A stretch of 64,000 nucleotides of DNA from Pantoea sp. Nvir (GCF_009829915.1 NZ_SZZW01000004.1:86048-150047); one strand, 5' to 3'. Positions 13,908 to 24,985 are shown, numbered from the stretch's first letter. Notes: generated from the sequence alone by a model not told the origin. Numbers and translations: made by a program.

Positions 13908-14762
13908 TTACTGATTAAGGTTAACCTGTTTATTATCAATAAGACGTGTATTACCCAGCCATGCGGACATTAAAATCACTGCGTTCTGGCTCTCTATCGT
14001 CAGAGAATTCAGAGTATTTGCATCACAGATAGCGAGTCGGTCTGGACTCAATCCTTTTATACTAAGTTCAAGTTCAGCAGTATCGATAATCTCTTTAATA
14101 TGGCGCTCGCCATTGGTAAGGCGGCTCGCCATACTATTCATGACCTGAGATAGAACTGGAGCTAGCATGCGCTCTTTTTTGCTGAGGTAGCCATTACGAG
14201 AGCTAAGAGCCAAACCATCTTTGTCACGCACCGTCGGAACGCCGACAATCTCGATATTAAAGTTCATATCCAACACCATTTTGCGCACAATCGCCAATTG
14301 CTGAAAATCCTTCTCGCCAAAACAAGAGATATCGGGTTGTACCAAATTAAACAGCTTACTTAAGATGGTGGTCACACCGCGAAAATGACCTGGACGGCTT
14401 GCACCTTCCAGTAGCGACGATAGGCCAGGTACTTCGACGAAGGTCTGGTTCTCCATTCCCTGTGGATACAACTCCGTAGACGATGGTGCGAACACTACGT
14501 CAACACTACAGTGATAAAGCTTTTCGCAATCTTCCTTCAGAGTACGTGGATAACGCGCTAGATCGTCTGCGCGCTCAAATTGCATTGGATTAACGAAAAT
14601 GGAAAATACTACAATATCGGCGCGCTTACGCGCTTCTTCTACCAAGCGTAAGTGACCGGCATGTAAGTTTCCCATAGTAGGTATTAGAGCGATGCTTTTC
14701 CCTTCCTGATGCCAATAATGCCTTTCACAGTACAGCATCTGTAATGTTTCAATGATTAACAT
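13908..14762 (-). CDS. panC: pantothenate synthetase (pantoate-beta-alanine ligase)
   Basis: PanC joins pantoate and beta-alanine with ATP to form pantothenate (vitamin B5). The 284 residues match E. coli PanC (283) closely. Visible are the nucleotidyltransferase HIGH-type motif [10 protein letters not shown], the pantoate-binding [35 protein letters not shown] and the KMSKS-like [11 protein letters not shown]. It lies 17 bases downstream of panB in the same direction, so both are in one operon. The usual partner panD is missing from its normal place, so beta-alanine must come from elsewhere, for instance the host. Confidence 0.98.
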   Translation of the reverse strand: MLIIETLQMLYCERHYWHQEGKSIALIPTMGNLHAGHLRLVEEARKRADIVVFSIFVNPMQFERADDLARYPRTLKEDCEKLYHCSVDVVFAPSSTELYPQGMENQTFVEVPGLSSLLEGASRPGHFRGVTTILSKLFNLVQPDISCFGEKDFQQLAIVRKMVLDMNFNIEIVGVPTVRDKDGLALSSRNGYLSKKERMLAPVLSQVMNSMASRLTNGERHIKEIIDTAELELSIKGLSPDRLAICDANTLNSLTIESQNAVILMSAWLGNTRLIDNKQVNLNQ

Positions 14763-14779
14763 AGTAAAAAAGCTCTAAA

Positions 14780-15574
14780 TTATTGGAAACTATGCTCATT
14801 TGCAGGATAGGTTCCCGTTTCTACTTCAGCGATATAGTGACGAATAGCAGAGTTTATATTGCCTGTCTGCTCAAGAAAGTTTTTTGCAAATTTTGGAATA
14901 TGTCCGCTAGTAATCCCAAAGGCGTCGTACATTACCAGAATCTGACCGTCGGTTACATTGCCTGCACCGATACCGATTACTGGAATTTTCAGTGCCTGAG
15001 TGATACGCAGTGCCAGTGACACTGGTACGCACTCTAGTACGATCAGCTGTGCTCCTGAAGCTTCCAGTACCAATGCATCGGCCAGTAGTCTCTCAGTTGC
15101 TGCCTCATCGCGTCCCTGTACTTTATAGCCTCCGAAAATATTCACTGACTGTGGCGTTAAGCCAAGGTGACCACATACTGGTACCGCGCGTTCTGTCAGC
15201 ATACGTATGGTTTCCGCTAACCATTCACCTCCCTCCAATTTTACCATGTTGGCGCCGGCACGCATCAGCTGCGCAGCACTTTCAAATGTCTGCTCCGGGG
15301 TAGCGTAACTCATAAAGGGCAGATCGGCCATCAATAGTGCCTGCGGTGCACCGCGGCGTACAGCGGCGGTATGGTAGGCGATATCAGTAACTGTAACCTG
15401 CAACGTTGATTTATGACCCTGAATAGTCATGCCTAATGAATCGCCAATTAACATGACACGGATGCCTTCATTGGCAAAGAGACGTGCAAAACTGAAATCA
15501 TAAGCAGTCAGGGTAGCAAATTTATATCCGCTGGCTTTCCACTGATGTAAATGAGAAATAGTGGTAGATTTCAT
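14780..15574 (-). CDS. panB: 3-methyl-2-oxobutanoate hydroxymethyltransferase
   Basis: PanB transfers a hydroxymethyl group from methylenetetrahydrofolate to 2-oxoisovalerate, the first committed step of pantothenate synthesis. The 264-residue product has the family motifs [26 protein letters not shown] with the metal-binding Asp, [28 protein letters not shown] and [21 protein letters not shown]. The protein is the same length as E. coli PanB (264). It heads a panB-panC operon; a weak GAG lies before the ATG. The substrate 2-oxoisovalerate belongs to valine synthesis, whose genes are not in this window. Confidence 0.98.
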   Translation of the reverse strand: MKSTTISHLHQWKASGYKFATLTAYDFSFARLFANEGIRVMLIGDSLGMTIQGHKSTLQVTVTDIAYHTAAVRRGAPQALLMADLPFMSYATPEQTFESAAQLMRAGANMVKLEGGEWLAETIRMLTERAVPVCGHLGLTPQSVNIFGGYKVQGRDEAATERLLADALVLEASGAQLIVLECVPVSLALRITQALKIPVIGIGAGNVTDGQILVMYDAFGITSGHIPKFAKNFLEQTGNINSAIRHYIAEVETGTYPANEHSFQ

Positions 15575-15632
15575 TGCGTTTTTAACTCGGGTATTTTAGA
15601 TATTTAAGTAGGCGCAGTGTACTGGATAGTGG

Positions 15633-16157
15633 TTAAGAGACAAATGTTTCATATATGAAACTATGTGGCATTAATATTTCCCAGCGCTGGATATTATTCA
15701 CTTCCAGGTTAGTAAGAAAGCTGCGCAACGAACGATTGTCAGGTAGAGTTACATCAGGTGTGATTTCTAGTAATGGTACCAATACAAAGGGACGATTGCA
15801 AATATCATAGTGTGGTACAATCAGGCGCGGTGTACTGATGCAAAGCTGGCCGAAAAGCAGTATATCAATATCCAGAGTACGCGGCGCCCAACGCTCTGCC
15901 TTGCGTATACGGCCATGATTTAATTCGATACATTGAATATGATTGAGCAATGTTTCAGGTGTAAGTTGCGTATCTAGCGCAACTACTGCGTTTAGGTAAT
16001 CCGGCTGATCTATTGGTCCATAAGGCCGTGTGCGATAAAACGAAGAAGTAGCGACACGTATTGTATTAGGTAACTCATCTAATGCCATCAGTGCTGTATT
16101 GACCTGATACAGCGGATCGGCTAGGTTGCTACCGAGTGCAAGATAGACACGGGTCAT
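15633..16157 (-). CDS. folK: 2-amino-4-hydroxy-6-hydroxymethyldihydropteridine pyrophosphokinase
   Basis: FolK (HPPK) transfers pyrophosphate from ATP to the pterin precursor of folate. Conserved segments are ALGSNLADP at the N-terminus, [43 protein letters not shown] and [19 protein letters not shown], covering the pterin- and ATP-binding residues. At 174 residues it is about 15 longer than the E. coli protein because of a C-terminal extension after the last conserved block. Its ATG overlaps the pcnB stop by four bases (ATGA), so the two genes are translationally coupled, as in E. coli. Confidence 0.97.
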   Translation of the reverse strand: MTRVYLALGSNLADPLYQVNTALMALDELPNTIRVATSSFYRTRPYGPIDQPDYLNAVVALDTQLTPETLLNHIQCIELNHGRIRKAERWAPRTLDIDILLFGQLCISTPRLIVPHYDICNRPFVLVPLLEITPDVTLPDNRSLRSFLTNLEVNNIQRWEILMPHSFIYETFVS

Positions 16158-17569
16158 GAGGCGCTCTGACTATCTTGGCGCGGCGAGGCTGAACTACGGC
16201 GCGTTCTTCGCGTTTTGCGGTGTGACACCGGCACTAAATCTTCGTTTAAAGCATTAATCATAATTTTTTGATGCGTCAGTGCAGAGACCTGGAATTCACA
16301 CCACCAGTGGCTGAGACGAATTAGTTCTGGGTTATTTTCTACTTCGGCACGTAGTGCTAAAAGATCGTAAGCAGCACGAAATTTTGGATGTTCCATTAGT
16401 TTCCATGCTCGTTTACCGTGGCGGCGCGACAGCCGCAACTGTAACTGCCAGATATCGCGAATCAAAGTAGTAATACGTTTTGGAATCGCGAGTGCGCGAC
16501 AGGCTTCATCCAGCGTATCGTTCATAGTCATCGCAAAAGCATCGTGATAAGTTAGGCCACTCTCCTGAGCTGCCTCGAGCTGTGGATACCAAAACATCGC
16601 CGCAAACAGAAAAGCCGGATTAATGCGCATATCATTATAGATACGGTTATCAGTATTCTTCAATACCTGAGCCACCATGCGTTCCATAGGGCTATCGCTA
16701 TTTTTGGTAAAGTTGCGCGTAATAGTGGGGAATAGCGGCTGGAACAGCTGAAGCTCTCGCAACTTAAGGTAGGTATTGTAACCGTAACCTGCTTGCAGCA
16801 GCTTTAGAGCTTCTTCAAAGAGGCGTGCCGGCGGAATATCGCGTAACAATATAGCAAGGTGTGGAATCGGCTTGGCTGTCTCTGCTGCTATTGACATCTG
16901 CAATTTTGAGGCAAAGCGTACCACACGCAGCATACGCACCGGGTCTTCACGGTAGCGCGTTTCTGGGTCTCCAATTAAGCGAATAATGCCTTGTTGTAAA
17001 TCCTTAAGACCTCCTACATAGTCACGCACCGTAAAATCAGCCACATTGAAATACAGGCTGTTGATAGTGAGGTCTCGGCGTTGTGCATCATCTTCTATCG
17101 TGCCGAAGATGTTATCGCGCAGCAGCATGCCATTTTGAGCGCGTTGTGACAGATTGTGATCTTCCACGTTATCTTCGTCGACTTGATGATGTCCGCGGAA
17201 AGTAGCTACTTCGATTACTTCTGGACCAAATATTACATGTGCCAAGCGAAAGCGACGCCCGACAAGACGACAATTGCGGAATAATTTGCGCATCTGCTCC
17301 GGTGTTGCATTAGTGGTGACATCGAAGTCCTTAGGCTTTTTACCTAGTAATAAGTCACGCACACCACCTCCCACTAAATAAGCTTCATAGCCTGCTCTAT
17401 TCAGGTGATGGAGTACTTTAAGAGCATTTTTATTAATGTCTTTGCGTGAGATATTATGGCTCTCACGAGGAATAATAGTCATTTTGTGACGCCTAGCTTC
17501 AAGCTCAATGGAAGCCTCTTCATCACGCGTGAGGATTTTCCGGCAAAAATTAGTAACTCGGGTAAAAAT
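16154..17569 (-). CDS. pcnB: poly(A) polymerase I, with AUU start codon
   Basis: PcnB adds poly(A) tails to RNA 3' ends, marking them for decay. The nucleotidyltransferase core has [22 protein letters not shown] with the catalytic Asp pair (81 and 83), then [20 protein letters not shown] and the RNA-binding half ending in a basic tail. The first ATG (17482) would drop 29 residues that are clearly homologous to E. coli PcnB: upstream in frame the DNA encodes [10 protein letters not shown] and LTRDEEA. That frame begins at ATT at 17567-17569, with GAGGTG five bases before it. E. coli pcnB is known to start at AUU, a very rare codon that keeps expression low, so I take AUU as the true start here. 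The product is then 471 residues (465 in E. coli). Confidence 0.93.
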   Translation of the reverse strand: MFTRVTNFCRKILTRDEEASIELEARRHKMTIIPRESHNISRKDINKNALKVLHHLNRAGYEAYLVGGGVRDLLLGKKPKDFDVTTNATPEQMRKLFRNCRLVGRRFRLAHVIFGPEVIEVATFRGHHQVDEDNVEDHNLSQRAQNGMLLRDNIFGTIEDDAQRRDLTINSLYFNVADFTVRDYVGGLKDLQQGIIRLIGDPETRYREDPVRMLRVVRFASKLQMSIAAETAKPIPHLAILLRDIPPARLFEEALKLLQAGYGYNTYLKLRELQLFQPLFPTITRNFTKNSDSPMERMVAQVLKNTDNRIYNDMRINPAFLFAAMFWYPQLEAAQESGLTYHDAFAMTMNDTLDEACRALAIPKRITTLIRDIWQLQLRLSRRHGKRAWKLMEHPKFRAAYDLLALRAEVENNPELIRLSHWWCEFQVSALTHQKIMINALNEDLVPVSHRKTRRTRRSSASPRQDSQSAS

Positions 17570-18436
17570 AGGACACCTCGACAGCGACGTAAAGTAGGGT
17601 AAATCAAATTAGCGGCTAATCATAGCCTGTTGAGAACAATTTAGGAATGGTGTTATCTGATCTGCCGTGTTTAGAGGATTTTAACGCAGAATTAAAGTAA
17701 TATTTCACTGTGATACTGTGTGTTGTACAGTAGGTTCTCCCGTATTTCATTGTCCAGCACCTCACTTGCTAAAATTTCGCAAGGACTGGCTAATGAAGTA
17801 CAAAAGTTTCTGCAAAAGAAGGTACGTGTATCTTACGGGCAATAAATGCATATCATTCTAATTCGATTCGCCAGCGGCACAATACGAAGTAATAATCAGG
17901 CACCGACTAAGTAGAACTAGCTAGTAGCACGTAACCCTACCGTACTGTAGCACACCGTTGTTATTATCCTGATAATTAGTAGTTTACTACTACTAAGTTC
18001 TACAGATAAATAGTCTTATTGGCGACATATATATTATGTATTTCCTTACGCTACGTATGTCTCTACCAGTTAATATACGACATGCCTCGTACGTAGCCGG
18101 GATTGTGAAAATATAAGGCTGGTTCTTTGTGTACTCGTGTAAATGTAGCTCTACATTCTCCGGATTCAGAGGAAGAGCACGGTAATATCCTTAGTAGAAG
18201 CTAAGGAAATCTGCCAGATGCTGCGGTGTGTACAGGAGTAGTTTATCTGGGTGCTCTTCCCCAAGAGCCATGCGTGTCACAACGCTTACAACTTCTACTC
18301 GTAAAGATCGTTTTGTTCGCAGATTCTAAGAAAGTGACAAAAATTTGCCACCAGTAATCTAATAAAATTCAACGGCAAAAAAAGAGTTAACACCCTGGTT
18401 GCAGGGTAAGTGTAGACCTATACTGTTATAAGTCAC
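17570..18436. other. spacer between pcnB and dksA; expected gluQ not convincingly found
   Basis: About 870 bases. E. coli has gluQ (glutamyl-queuosine tRNA synthetase) here on the minus strand. Two very short islands (around 18151-18192 and 17866-17880) could be its remains, but I do not consider this proven. No intact reading frame is seen. Confidence 0.4.
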
Positions 18437-18470
18437 CACACAGCGGAATAATAGTATTATCCGCTGTGTG
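18437..18470 (-). terminator. large hairpin downstream of dksA
   Basis: CACACAGCGG and CCGCTGTGTG, followed inward by ATAAT and ATTAT, form a 15-pair stem with a single bulged base and a 3-base loop, 23 bases beyond the dksA stop. There is no T-run on either strand, so it may act as an RNA 3' end stabiliser or Rho-assisted terminator. Confidence 0.55.
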
Positions 18471-18492
18471 ATGACTGCAAGGAAGAATCACA

Positions 18493-18948
18493 TCAGCCAG
18501 ACATTTGTTTCTCGCGAATTTCAGCTAATGTCTTGCAGTCAATACAGAGATCAGCGGTCGGACGCGCTTCCAGACGACGGATACCAATCTCCACACCGCA
18601 GGACTCACAATACCCAAAGTCGTCCTCTTCAACTTTTTTCAACGTCTTTTCAATTTTCTTAATGAGCTTACGTTCGCGATCACGATTACGTAGTTCGAGG
18701 CTGAACTCTTCCTCTTGTGTGGCGCGATCAACTGGATCCGGGAAGTTTGCTGCTTCATCTTGCATGTACGAGACAGTACGATCGACTTCATCACACAGCT
18801 GGTTGTGCCAAGCGTCTAAAATCTTACGAAAATGTTGTAGCTGGTCTGCGTTCATATATTCTTCACTTGGTTTTTCCTGATATGGCTCTACTCCAGCGAT
18901 GGCGAGAATACTCAAGGACGATGTTTTACGGTTTTGCCCTTCTTGCAT
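18493..18948 (-). CDS. dksA: RNA polymerase-binding transcription factor DksA
   Basis: DksA binds the secondary channel of RNA polymerase and, with ppGpp, represses rRNA promoters and activates amino acid genes. The 151-residue product is nearly identical to E. coli DksA and has the same length. It shows the coiled-coil region with [20 protein letters not shown] (acidic tip residues) and the zinc site CESCG and CIDC near the C-terminus. I chose the ATG at 18948 because AGGAG lies eight bases upstream and the residue MQEGQNRK start matches E. coli; an in-frame ATG at 18969 lies before the ribosome site. Retention of DksA is relevant to the rRNA promoter at the far end of the window. Confidence 0.98.
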   Translation of the reverse strand: MQEGQNRKTSSLSILAIAGVEPYQEKPSEEYMNADQLQHFRKILDAWHNQLCDEVDRTVSYMQDEAANFPDPVDRATQEEEFSLELRNRDRERKLIKKIEKTLKKVEEDDFGYCESCGVEIGIRRLEARPTADLCIDCKTLAEIREKQMSG

Positions 18949-20099
18949 GTTGTTTCTCCTGGATAACACGCAGCATAATTTTATGTTTCAGCAACGGCGT
19001 TTATAATTTTAGGCGTTTGGGGGCAGCCATAATGCTATATTTTTTACTTGGGAAGATTTGCTGCATCGCCCATGATTTATTACATCGATCCCCCTTCGAG
19101 GGGAAATAGGCCGCTATAAATAGCAGAAGCAGTCAAGGTTAGCAATTATTCGTGATCACACCTTGGCAAATCTATAAAAAACAGCTTCTTTAACACTTCA
19201 ATTAACGCACTTTTATCACATTTTTTTGTGAAAGATATTGAAAGGTTGTAGCAATTGGATTTCTTTTTATAGACACCCCCCCTCGGGAAGAAGTCTACGT
19301 GATACGTTAAAATCTTATGTTATTCTGCTAGACCTGGAAAAGATAGTATATGCAAAGTGCGTTGATGTAACTAACCTAATAGAGAAATCCTCATTTTACC
19401 GAGTACAAAATTGTAAATAAAAATAGCTTAATTGCACTACAGACGTCACGAGAGCTTAATTTGCATAGATACATCTAGTTTCAGATTGTTACATTATCCG
19501 CAAATAGTTTTTCCCTTGATAAACAAGGAGAACGGACTTGGATTTAATCTTTAATATGGTAGGGACGGGACTCTGGATGCTTAAATTAGAAAGCTAATTC
19601 AACTCTATTAGTATGATATTTACACGTCAGCTCAACAAGCTAAGTAGCTAGATGGCTCATAATGCTCCTCTCTTTATAAAACAGATAAGACAGCAGAATA
19701 TTCACGAAGCACTAGTAGCTATCTGGGTTTAGATTAGTTCCCTTTGATGTAAGTAGTTGCTTATACTCTTAAAGTTGAACTGTAAGACAGTATTGCTTTT
19801 TATGCGATCCTGTCATAATTCTAGTATTGGCGCAATGTATGGTCAGTTTTCCTTGCAGGTATGTATGGGATTATTGAAGATCAAAAAATAAGTTAGATGG
19901 GTTTCAAAGCGCTAAAAACACATAGTGCCTCTTAACTGTAATGAGATTAGGCGCCAAATTTCTGATCATGGATATAATTCTCTATGAAAATAGGAAAATA
20001 ATCGATACACGAATGGTTTAACTATTTTAGGAATTTTCTAAATGCCTTAGTTGTTTAGCTCGATCTTAAAGAAAGCTGTTAAGTGTATCATTGGTTAAT
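18949..20099. other. spacer; expected sfsA, thpR and most of hrpB eroded
   Basis: About 1.15 kb between dksA and the recognisable end of hrpB. A small hairpin CCCCT-TCG-AGGGG lies near 19091-19103. I see no convincing gene. The 60-codon frame at 19238-19420 has no recognisable similarity and I treat it as chance. Confidence 0.4.
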
Positions 20100-20405
20100 G
20101 TTCTGCATGGCTTGATTTTGCACCTTGACGAACAAAGTAAGTGGTAGGAGCTAACTATGGTCCCCATGAATAGAGTAATTGAGGAACCCGCAAAGGTTAC
20201 GGTCCCAAGGCGGCAATCTCAGGTAATTAACTACGGATATTTGTAAGCTGTAAATATGGCGACCCACTTATGCAGTACGGCATTGAACAGTGAATTTACG
20301 GTCTTGATGAGTATCCCAAAACACGATTAGCATACCGTGTGCATGGAAAACTACGTTATCCTAATAACACGGCTGTAATCATGGTGGCCAAACACAAATA
20401 TTTAA
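20100..20405 (+). pseudogene. hrpB: hrpB remnant (ATP-dependent helicase, C-terminal part)
   Basis: In E. coli hrpB lies directly upstream of mrcB in the same direction. Here, across stops and frame changes, islands match its C-terminus in order: near 20148-20215 ELTMVPMNRVIEEPAK and VPRRQ (compare YTVPTGSRI...PPALAVRMQ), near 20305-20325 GLDEYPK (compare DLSDFWKG), and near 20328-20360 AYRVHGKLRYP (compare AYREVQKEMKGRYP). The final AKHKY resembles the E. coli end. At least one stop lies inside. HrpB is a DEAH-type RNA helicase of unclear function in E. coli and is dispensable there. I first read the AYR island as an alpha/beta-hydrolase; the flanking islands and gene order favour hrpB. Confidence 0.5.
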
Positions 20406-20985
20406 TATTTGATAAATTTTTCCAATGTATCCTACAGGCTTATCTAGTACTTCTGCTTAACGTACTGATTGATCATTTTGCAGACGTAGCTTCTCAATGA
20501 TGCTACTACACCACTTTGTTCCAGTGCACCCAAACTACGATTTAAGAAGGATGGGGCATGTACGATATGGTTGCTGACTTCGCACACTTAACTATTTGAT
20601 CTCTGATATTTTCCTATATCATATTAGATAAAAAGTAGAAGATTAGTACCCACTAGGGACATTAAGGTTGCTCTGGATCTAGCTACTATCTGCAACGAAA
20701 AATCTGCTTGTAAAGAGTACAGTTTTTTACTCAGCTGAGTACACTGGCAGTGCGTATTACAGAAGATGTTCGGAAATATAAAGCACATTCCTTTATTAAA
20801 GTAGGGTGTGCACTGTTGGGTGTTGGTGCTGTGTTGTCTCTCTTATAAAGGCTATTTCAATATTATAAGTTTGTTTATCATTTCTTAGCACGACGGCTCT
20901 AGGTGCAGGAGAAGCTACATGGACGCTACACTTAATATTTAGAGTATCGGATAGTTAAGTGAAGTAATGTCTGGAGAATAAAAGT
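20406..20985. other. spacer upstream of mrcB
   Basis: 580 bases with no recognisable gene or strong structure. A promoter for mrcB is expected here but I cannot single one out. Confidence 0.4.
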
Positions 20986-23388
20986 ATGTCTGGGAATGAT
21001 CGTGAACCCATCGGGCGTAGAAAACAGCCTAAGTCAACAAATAACGCCAAACGCCAGAGTCGCTACAAGGATAAAGACGATTACAATAACGATATTTTTT
21101 TAAAAGATATTAATGAGATGGCTTCTGTGCCACATAAAAGTAAAATAAAATGGCTACCGCGCGGTAAGAACCATTGGTTAGGCTGGTTTATTAAGTTTTT
21201 TTTCGTGTTTATTGTAGTAACGGCTACTTGGGGTGTCTACCTTGACTCTGAGATCCGCACTCGTATTGACGGAAAAGTGTGGCAGTTACCTGCTGCTGTA
21301 TATGGGCGTATAGTTAGCTTAGAGCCAGGTATGCCATATAGCAAAAAAGAGATGATAGCTCTGCTAAAAGGGACGCAATATCGTCAAGTTTCGCGCATTG
21401 CAGGTCCTGGTGAATTTTCAATTAAAGGCAAAACAATCTCTCTTTTACGACGTCCATTTTTTTTCCCAGATGGTAGGGAAAGCCAGGTACATGTGCAGAT
21501 GGTTTTTAATGGCAATGAACTGAGCAAGATTAAAAACCTCGATTCAGGTCGCGATTTTGGCTTTTTTATCCTCGATCCGCGCCTGATTACCATGCTTCAG
21601 TCACCTAATGGTGAACAGCGTTTATTCGTACCACGCTCTGAGTTCCCTGATCTGCTAATCGACACTCTGATCGCTACCGAAGATCGCCATTTTTACGAGC
21701 ATGACGGTATCAGCCCTTATTCAATCGGCCGTGCCTTACTCGCCAATATAACTGCAGGTAAAGCAGTACAAGGTGGCAGTACACTAACACAACAGCTAGT
21801 GAAAAACCTCTTCTTGACCAATGAACGCTCGTTATGGCGTAAAGTACGCGAAGTTTTTATGGCGGTTATTATGGATATGCGCTACAGCAAGGATCGTATC
21901 CTAGAGCTTTATCTAAATGAAGTCTATTTCGGTCAGGCAGGAAATGACCAAATTCGTGGGTTCCCTTTAGCGAGTCTCTATTACTTTGGACGTCCGGTCG
22001 AAGAGCCGAGCCTCGATCAGCAGGCAATGCTGGTCGGTATGGTGAAGGGTGCATCACTGTATAATCCATGGCATCACCCTAAGCTAGCGCTTACAAGGCG
22101 TAATCTAGTATTGAAATTGTTACAGCAGCAAAAAGTTATTGACCAAGAGCTCTATAACGTACTTTCTGTACGGCCACTTGGCGTGCAGCCAAAAGATGGC
22201 GTTATCACTCCACAACCTGCTTTTATGCAGATGGTGCGTAGCGAGCTGCAGACAAAACTGGGCAATAAGGTAAAAAATCTCTCCGGTGTAAGGATATTCA
22301 CCACGCTCGATCCGATATCGCAGGATGCAGCGGAAAAAGCGGTAATTAATGGCATTGTAACTTTAAAAAGGCAACGTGGTCTCAAAGATCTTGAAACTGC
22401 GATGGTAGTAGTCGACCGCTTTAGCGGTGAAGTGCGCGCTATAGTAGGTGGCGCTGATCCACAATTTGCTGGTTATAACCGCGCCTTACAGGCCCGTCGC
22501 TCTATTGGCTCGCTAGCGAAACCGGCAACTTACCTGACTGCACTCAGTCAACCGAATAATTATCGCCTCAATAGCTGGATTGCCGATGAGCCCATTATGC
22601 TGAAACAGCCGAATGGCACCATCTGGAAACCAATGAACGATGATCGTCATTTTAGCGGTAAGGTTATGCTGGTAGATGCATTTACTAACTCCCTGAATGT
22701 ACCTACTGTGAATCTTGGCATGATCCTAGGATTAGACTCAGTAGTAGATACCTGGACGAAGTTAGGTGTACCGAAAGAGCAGCTTAATCCAGTACCTTCG
22801 ATGCTGCTTGGCGCACTTAACTTGACTCCAATTGAAGTAGCACAAACGTTTCAGTCTATCGCTAATGGCGGTAACCGTGCTCCACTCTCGGTGGTGCGTT
22901 CAGTTATCGGTGAAGATGGTACTTTGATCTACCAAAGCTATCCGCAAGCGCAGCGTGTAGCATCGGCGCAAGCTTCTTACCTGACGCTTTATACCATGCA
23001 ACAAGTAGCCGATCACGGTACGGCATACACGCTGGGCAAGCGTTATCCGAAAGCGCATCTAGCAGGTAAAACTGGAACTACCAATAATCTAGTCGATAGC
23101 TGGTTTGCCGGTATTGACGGTAAAGAGGTCGCCATAACATGGGTGGGTCGAGATAATAACCAGCCTAGTGAACTTTACGGTGTAAGCGGCGCAATGCAGA
23201 TCTATCGCCGCTACCTAGATAATCAGGCACCGACACCGCTGGTACTGACACCACCGGAAGATGTGACTATGATGAACATTAATTCTGCTGGTAATTTTGT
23301 TTGTGGTAATGGTAGTGGTATAAGTAGTGAAACCTGGCGCTCTCTGCCGGTTTGGTCACTTGACCCTAACTCACTCTGCCAGCAGTAG
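20986..23388 (+). CDS. mrcB: penicillin-binding protein 1B, bifunctional, C-terminally truncated
   Basis: PBP1B polymerises and cross-links peptidoglycan. The 800-residue product has a short cytoplasmic tail, one membrane segment (about 64-86), the UB2H domain, the GT51 glycosyltransferase with catalytic Glu 232 in ATEDRHFYEHDG and QGGSTLTQQLVKN, and the transpeptidase with Ser 509 in GSLAKP, TNSLN and Lys 695 in KTGTT. All catalytic residues are present. It ends with SLCQQ then TAG, where E. coli continues for about 50 residues. In frame beyond the TAG the DNA still encodes VRWIKDMFGD, matching the last residues of E. coli PBP1B, so the tail was recently cut off. That tail is outside the catalytic domains and the enzyme should work. 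The activator gene lpoB is not in the window. Confidence 0.96.
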   Translation: MSGNDREPIGRRKQPKSTNNAKRQSRYKDKDDYNNDIFLKDINEMASVPHKSKIKWLPRGKNHWLGWFIKFFFVFIVVTATWGVYLDSEIRTRIDGKVWQLPAAVYGRIVSLEPGMPYSKKEMIALLKGTQYRQVSRIAGPGEFSIKGKTISLLRRPFFFPDGRESQVHVQMVFNGNELSKIKNLDSGRDFGFFILDPRLITMLQSPNGEQRLFVPRSEFPDLLIDTLIATEDRHFYEHDGISPYSIGRALLANITAGKAVQGGSTLTQQLVKNLFLTNERSLWRKVREVFMAVIMDMRYSKDRILELYLNEVYFGQAGNDQIRGFPLASLYYFGRPVEEPSLDQQAMLVGMVKGASLYNPWHHPKLALTRRNLVLKLLQQQKVIDQELYNVLSVRPLGVQPKDGVITPQPAFMQMVRSELQTKLGNKVKNLSGVRIFTTLDPISQDAAEKAVINGIVTLKRQRGLKDLETAMVVVDRFSGEVRAIVGGADPQFAGYNRALQARRSIGSLAKPATYLTALSQPNNYRLNSWIADEPIMLKQPNGTIWKPMNDDRHFSGKVMLVDAFTNSLNVPTVNLGMILGLDSVVDTWTKLGVPKEQLNPVPSMLLGALNLTPIEVAQTFQSIANGGNRAPLSVVRSVIGEDGTLIYQSYPQAQRVASAQASYLTLYTMQQVADHGTAYTLGKRYPKAHLAGKTGTTNNLVDSWFAGIDGKEVAITWVGRDNNQPSELYGVSGAMQIYRRYLDNQAPTPLVLTPPEDVTMMNINSAGNFVCGNGSGISSETWRSLPVWSLDPNSLCQQ

Positions 23389-23436
23389 AAAAATCGCGGC
23401 AATGTCGTAAGATGGATTAAGGATATGTTTGGCGAT
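23389..23436 (+). pseudogene. mrcB: remnant of the mrcB C-terminal tail
   Basis: Immediately after the TAG of mrcB the same frame reads through to WIKDMFGD (23413-23436), the hallmark of the extreme C-terminus of E. coli PBP1B (WIKDMFGSN). The Gln/Pro-rich linker that separates the two in E. coli is reduced to about eight residues. No natural stop follows in frame until about 23511, so the tail itself is also decaying. Confidence 0.75.
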
Positions 23437-23695
23437 AGAAAAAATGATTACAAATGTATGCTCGCCCTCTACAGGCTGTTAAATCATAATCGTCTTTTTT
23501 GCTTGTTAGGTTAATACTTTGAACATACTATAATGAAAGATTGTTTAACGCGGATCTGTTCCTGCTGGTAGATTGCAGCAAAACTGAGAATAAAAAAGTC
23601 TTTCCACAGAAGACTGCTAAATATGATAGCCCACTTATCTAAAATCGTGTCATGTCGCTCGTTGGAAAATTTTTATTAAAAATACAATTGACATG

Positions 23696-24985
23696 TTATT
23701 TTTCTTTCAGCTTTGCAAAGCAACGGCGCGCAGCATCTACGGTATGCTCAATATCTTCTTCGCTGTGCGCCACAGACATAAAGTTCGTTTCAAAGGCCGA
23801 TGGTGCAAGATATATACCTTCTTGTAGCATCAAGTGAAAAAAAATTTTAAAGCGGTTTACATTGCACTTCATTACGTCGGTGTAGCAGGTCACTCTATTT
23901 TCTTTAGTAAATAAAATACCAAACATACCGCTCACATAATTTACCAACAGCGGAATATTTTCCATTGCCGCCATCATCATCAATCCCTGCGCTAGTTGTG
24001 CGGTACTCTTAGTAAGCTTCTCATATATATCAGAGTGTGCCATTTGAGTTAAACAGGAAACGCCTGCTGCCATGGTAATCGGGTTGCCTGAAAGAGTACC
24101 CGCCTGATAGACAGAACCAATGGGTACTAGTTCTTCCATGATTTCTCTACGACCACCAAAAGCACCCACCGGCATGCCGCCACCGATAATCTTACCGAGG
24201 CAGGTCAGATCTGGTGTTATATTATAATATTCCTGCGCACCACCTAGTGCTACTCGAAATCCAGTCATTACCTCATCGAAAATCAGTAGCACGCCGAACT
24301 CATCGCACAGGGAACGCAAGCCAGCCAGGAACCCTGGCTGAGGTAGAATACAATTCATATTACCTGCAATTGGCTCGACTATAATACACGAAATAGAATC
24401 AGGGTACTGCTCTAGCGAAGTGCGCACAGAATCGAGATCGTTATATACGCAGATTAGAGTATGTTTAGCGAAAGCGGCCGGTACACCAAGGGAGTTTGGC
24501 TGACCCAACGTTAGAACGCTAGACCCTGCTTTTACTAATAGGCAGTCAGCGTGACCGTGATAGCAGCCTTCGAATTTAATGATTTTATCACGGCGGTTAT
24601 AACCGCGTGCTAGGCGAATAGCACTCATCGTCGCTTCAGTACCGGAGTTAACTACACGAACCATATCTATGCTAGGCACTAAATCACATAATAGCTGCGC
24701 CATTTTCACTTCTATCTCAGTGGGTGCACCAAAGCTCAAGCCGTACGCAGTAGCTTCAACCACTGCATTGCGAATCTCGGTGTTATTATGGCCCAGCACC
24801 ATGGGTCCCCATGAACCGACATAATCAATATAGGTTTCGCCATCGGCATCATATAAATACGCACCATCGGCCCGTTCAATAAACAGAGGTATCCCGCCTA
24901 CACCGGTAAAAGCACGCACCGGTGAGTTAATACCACCGGGAATTAGACGTTGTGCTTCAGCGAACAGGGTTTCTGACTTACTCAT
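23696..24985 (-). CDS. hemL: glutamate-1-semialdehyde 2,1-aminomutase
   Basis: HemL converts glutamate-1-semialdehyde to 5-aminolevulinate, the C5-route entry to haem. The 429 residues match E. coli HemL (426). The pyridoxal phosphate Lys is residue 265 in [12 protein letters not shown]; other family stretches are [50 protein letters not shown] and [19 protein letters not shown] lies seven bases before the ATG. It is divergent from erpA with a 211-base gap. Its product feeds the haem pathway that also includes hemG near the end of the window. Confidence 0.98.
   Translation of the reverse strand: MSKSETLFAEAQRLIPGGINSPVRAFTGVGGIPLFIERADGAYLYDADGETYIDYVGSWGPMVLGHNNTEIRNAVVEATAYGLSFGAPTEIEVKMAQLLCDLVPSIDMVRVVNSGTEATMSAIRLARGYNRRDKIIKFEGCYHGHADCLLVKAGSSVLTLGQPNSLGVPAAFAKHTLICVYNDLDSVRTSLEQYPDSISCIIVEPIAGNMNCILPQPGFLAGLRSLCDEFGVLLIFDEVMTGFRVALGGAQEYYNITPDLTCLGKIIGGGMPVGAFGGRREIMEELVPIGSVYQAGTLSGNPITMAAGVSCLTQMAHSDIYEKLTKSTAQLAQGLMMMAAMENIPLLVNYVSGMFGILFTKENRVTCYTDVMKCNVNRFKIFFHLMLQEGIYLAPSAFETNFMSVAHSEEDIEHTVDAARRCFAKLKEK

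Noticed and set aside
17630..18200. Possible gluQ remnant on the minus strand (ALPLNPENVELH and IVPLAN islands)
   Set aside because: Only very short matches to GluQ, at a distance that needs an internal deletion of about 290 bases; gene order alone does not make it convincing.
19238..19420. 60-codon open frame on the plus strand
   Set aside because: No similarity I recognise, no ribosome site, and such lengths arise by chance in this much noncoding DNA.
20290..20600. Alpha/beta-hydrolase (homoserine acetyltransferase-like) remnant suggested by LAYRVHGKLRYP and YDMV
   Set aside because: The flanking islands and the position directly before mrcB fit the C-terminus of HrpB better.
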